Part shown: piece by piece, positions 62,189 through 64,000 of the stretch
How the letters are laid out: the number at the start of each line of letters is the position of its first letter
Numbering within the stretch: the stretch's first letter is position 1
NCBI GenBank assembly: GCA_012103535.1
Contig: WLWQ01000001.1
Coordinates: forward strand, 558,001-622,000
Direction of reading: 5' to 3'
Source of the DNA: Pseudomonadales bacterium
GTDB lineage: Bacteria > Pseudomonadota > Gammaproteobacteria > Pseudomonadales > Pseudohongiellaceae
Length of the DNA: 64,000 bases
Made by a program: the position numbers and the translations under genes
Notes under the pieces: generated by a model
Database searches by the model: none
What the model was told of the DNA's origin: nothing
What the model saw: the letters and a program-made list of their open reading frames with translations, nothing else

Positions 62189-63523
62189 CTAGGCTTCTCC
62201 CCTTTCCCAACTAAGTTCAAAACCGGGCTCACCGTCAGCCGCCGCTGCGGTCTCGGCGATGCCAATGCCAGGAATACAAATTAATTCGTTGTCCCTGTAA
62301 ATTAGCGGTATCCGATCCCGCCACCAGGGTTCGATGCTCGCTTCTTGCAACAGCTTCTTCAGACTTTTGGTAGGGCGACCCTGCAGCTGGCAAGATTCAC
62401 TGCCCTGCCTGAATCGAATGTCTAAGCAATCCAGAAGGTGCTTTGCTAATCCTCGCCCGGAAACTTCTTTTGCCTTTAGCCTGCCACTGCCCTGAATTGT
62501 GATTTCAGGGGAATCCAGAGGCAACCAGCTCAAAGACTCTGGGGAAGTGGGTTGATTCACAAGTAAATACAATTGATCTTGAAAACGTCCCACCGAATAA
62601 CCGTCAACAGCAAACACGCCTTCCGCGGATTTTTCGGAAGCTGCAAATTCATTTACCAGTTGTTGTAGTGAATTCCAGCCTAAATCCGGTAATCCAGCTC
62701 TTTCTATCCAATACCGAATGGCATTTCTTTGCCGAGCCTGGCTAAGCTGCTTTAAGCCTTCGATCGAAATTGTTTCTGAGCTAGTAGTCTGCAGTTTATC
62801 TAAATCGGAAATCGCCAAATCCGCCAACATTTCATTGGCTTCGGCAATGAGCTGCTGGGATTTATGCCAACTCAAACGGTAGTTGGGCCAACGGGTTTCT
62901 ATGGCGGGCAGGATTTCCTGCCGCAAATAGTTACGATCAAATTGAATGTCCTGGTTCGATGCATCATCTATCCATTCCAATCTTTCTGCTATTGCGTAGT
63001 CGTGCAGCTCACTTCGCTTTAGCTCGAGTAAGGGTCGAAATAATTCACCAGCTGCAAACTGCCTGCGCTGCGGAATCGCAGCAAGACCTTTTAAACTGGC
63101 TCCGCGATTCAAGCGAAACAGCAGTGTTTCCAATTGATCATCCAAATGATGTGCCAGTAATAGCACTTCATCTGCTTGCAATTGAGATTCGAATACCCGA
63201 TAGCGCGCCTCTCTTGCCCTATTTTCGATTCCTGAACTAATGTTGCTATCTGAACCAAGATCAATTTTTTCACAGTGTAATTCGATTCCGAAATTCGAGC
63301 AGGTGCTTGCGCAGAATTTCTGCCATTGATCAGCTTCTCCCTGCAAGCCATGATTAACATGCACGGCTCGAACAGTTGCCTCAGGAAAACTTGATGCACA
63401 TAGTTTTTGCATTGCGCTAAGCAATACAATCGAGTCCATCCCGCCGCTTAATCCAATCAAAAAAGATTTCTTTAGCGGGAGCGGATCTAAAGTTTGCCGC
63501 AAATACTCTAAGTCGAATTTCAT
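62189..63523 (-). CDS. tilS: tRNA(Ile)-lysidine synthase
   Basis: The 444-residue protein has the PP-loop SGGMDSIVLL near residues 25-34, VHVNHGLQGEADQWQKF, LAHHLDDQLETLLFRLNRG and GASLKGLAAIPQRRQ, all TilS signatures, and a C-terminal domain for tRNA (SCQLQGRPTKSLKKLLQEAS). It converts C34 of the CAU anticodon of tRNA-Ile to lysidine. It lies between accA (77 nt upstream) and pyrG, a common gammaproteobacterial order. Confidence 0.96.
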   Translation of the reverse strand: MKFDLEYLRQTLDPLPLKKSFLIGLSGGMDSIVLLSAMQKLCASSFPEATVRAVHVNHGLQGEADQWQKFCASTCSNFGIELHCEKIDLGSDSNISSGIENRAREARYRVFESQLQADEVLLLAHHLDDQLETLLFRLNRGASLKGLAAIPQRRQFAAGELFRPLLELKRSELHDYAIAERLEWIDDASNQDIQFDRNYLRQEILPAIETRWPNYRLSWHKSQQLIAEANEMLADLAISDLDKLQTTSSETISIEGLKQLSQARQRNAIRYWIERAGLPDLGWNSLQQLVNEFAASEKSAEGVFAVDGYSVGRFQDQLYLLVNQPTSPESLSWLPLDSPEITIQGSGRLKAKEVSGRGLAKHLLDCLDIRFRQGSESCQLQGRPTKSLKKLLQEASIEPWWRDRIPLIYRDNELICIPGIGIAETAAAADGEPGFELSWERGEA

Positions 63524-63600
63524 TCAGTAATGAGTGTTCAGGCGTAAGAGGATTGAGAGTCTAACGGAATCGAGATTTAAAAGTTAGTAACGAAGGAGGA

Positions 63601-64000
63601 CTAGGTTGCTATACCGTAGCTCATAAGTCGCTGATAGCGGCGGTCCACCAATTCATTGATATCCATCGCAACCAGGCGGTCTACCTGATCTATTAATGCC
63701 TGTTTAATGTTTTCCGAGGTAGCAGCAATGTCTCGATGGGCACCACCTAAAGGTTCGGCAATCGTTTCATCGACTATTCCTAACTCCTCCAGACGTTCAG
63801 AAGTCACGCCCATGGCATCGGCGGCAGCGGAAGCATACTCAGAAGACTTCCAAAGAATTGTGGCGCAACCTTCAGGAGTAATTACGGTATAGGTGGAGTA
63901 CTTCAACATATTCAGCTGATCGGCCACACCAATTGCGATAGCGCCGCCTGAATTCGCCTCACCAGTAACGGTAGCAATAAGCGGCGTGCGAACACGGGAC
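63601..64000 (-). CDS. accA: Acetyl-CoA carboxylase carboxyltransferase subunit alpha (partial, 5' end outside window)
   Basis: The coding frame runs to the right edge without a start; the visible part encodes the C-terminal 130 or so residues of Acc[21 protein letters not shown], then [40 protein letters not shown], and [20 protein letters not shown] at the end. The Gly-rich segment and the [12 protein letters not shown] motif are those of the carboxyltransferase. The enzyme makes malonyl-CoA for fatty acid synthesis, the substrate of the decarboxylase encoded at 4869. Confidence 0.96.
   Translation of the reverse strand, partial: SRVRTPLIATVTGEANSGGAIAIGVADQLNMLKYSTYTVITPEGCATILWKSSEYASAAADAMGVTSERLEELGIVDETIAEPLGGAHRDIAATSENIKQALIDQVDRLVAMDINELVDRRYQRLMSYGIAT

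Overview
This window comes from a gammaproteobacterium, probably marine or another aquatic type. The right third carries the housekeeping order accA-tilS-pyrG-kdsA-eno-ftsB-ispD-ispF-truD-pcm-nlpD-rpoS-fdxA-mutS-pncC-recA-recX, the arrangement known from Pseudomonas-like gammaproteobacteria. RpoS, KdsA (Kdo/LPS) and an IbpA-type heat-shock protein agree with this. I cannot name the genus from the sequence alone. I saw no tRNA or rRNA gene, insertion sequence, phage gene or CRISPR array.

Region 1 (1-6.2 kb): the end of an arsenosugar pair (glycosyltransferase and radical-SAM ArsS), a small unknown protein, an AP2-domain protein cut short by an in-frame stop, a membrane-anchored winged-helix regulator, a DUF2239 protein and malonyl-CoA decarboxylase. 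Region 2 (6.15-32.8 kb): a long, A+T-rich surface-polysaccharide locus, almost all on the minus strand. It is headed by an RfaH-like antiterminator whose leader holds a textbook ops element. A MarR-type EPS regulator, a 946-residue SLBB export protein and a Wzz-like protein follow. Next come wbpB/wbpD/wbpE-like genes for a 2,3-diacetamido-uronic acid, a Wzx-like flippase, a methyltransferase/ATP-grasp/PHP/deacetylase block, a Wzy-like polymerase and a fused glutaminase-amidotransferase. The distal part has three family-4 glycosyltransferases, a LegC-type aminotransferase, a GNAT, a PIG-L deacetylase, an LpxD-like acyltransferase and an initiating sugar-phosphate transferase whose end overlaps the malonyl-CoA decarboxylase gene. 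A UDP-glucose dehydrogenase diverges from the rfaH-like gene.

Region 3 (33-45.5 kb): ugd, a GntR/FCD regulator and prpB-prpC-prpD (2-methylcitrate cycle) with a CRP-like site. Then ibpA with a CRP-like site, a sigma-32 promoter and a ROSE-type RNA thermometer. A minus-strand run follows: outer-membrane barrel, cupredoxin-like periplasmic protein, HAMP-adenylate cyclase and a DUF1015 protein. Region 4 (45.5-64 kb): the conserved recX-to-accA core. recA has two LexA boxes about 410 bp upstream and a strongly structured 122-nt inverted repeat in the long leader. surE is missing from its usual place, and a DUF368 (PopT-type) gene lies between pcm and nlpD.

The glycan locus reads as a Wzx/Wzy-type pathway: nucleotide-sugar modification, lipid-linked assembly by PglC/WcaJ-type and GT4 enzymes, flipping, polymerisation, length control and export, with transcription through the long operon helped by the RfaH-like protein at ops. 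Several precursor enzymes (WbpA-type UDP-GlcNAc dehydrogenase, UDP-GlcNAc 4,6-dehydratase, WbpI-type epimerase) are not in the window and must be elsewhere if the pathway is complete.
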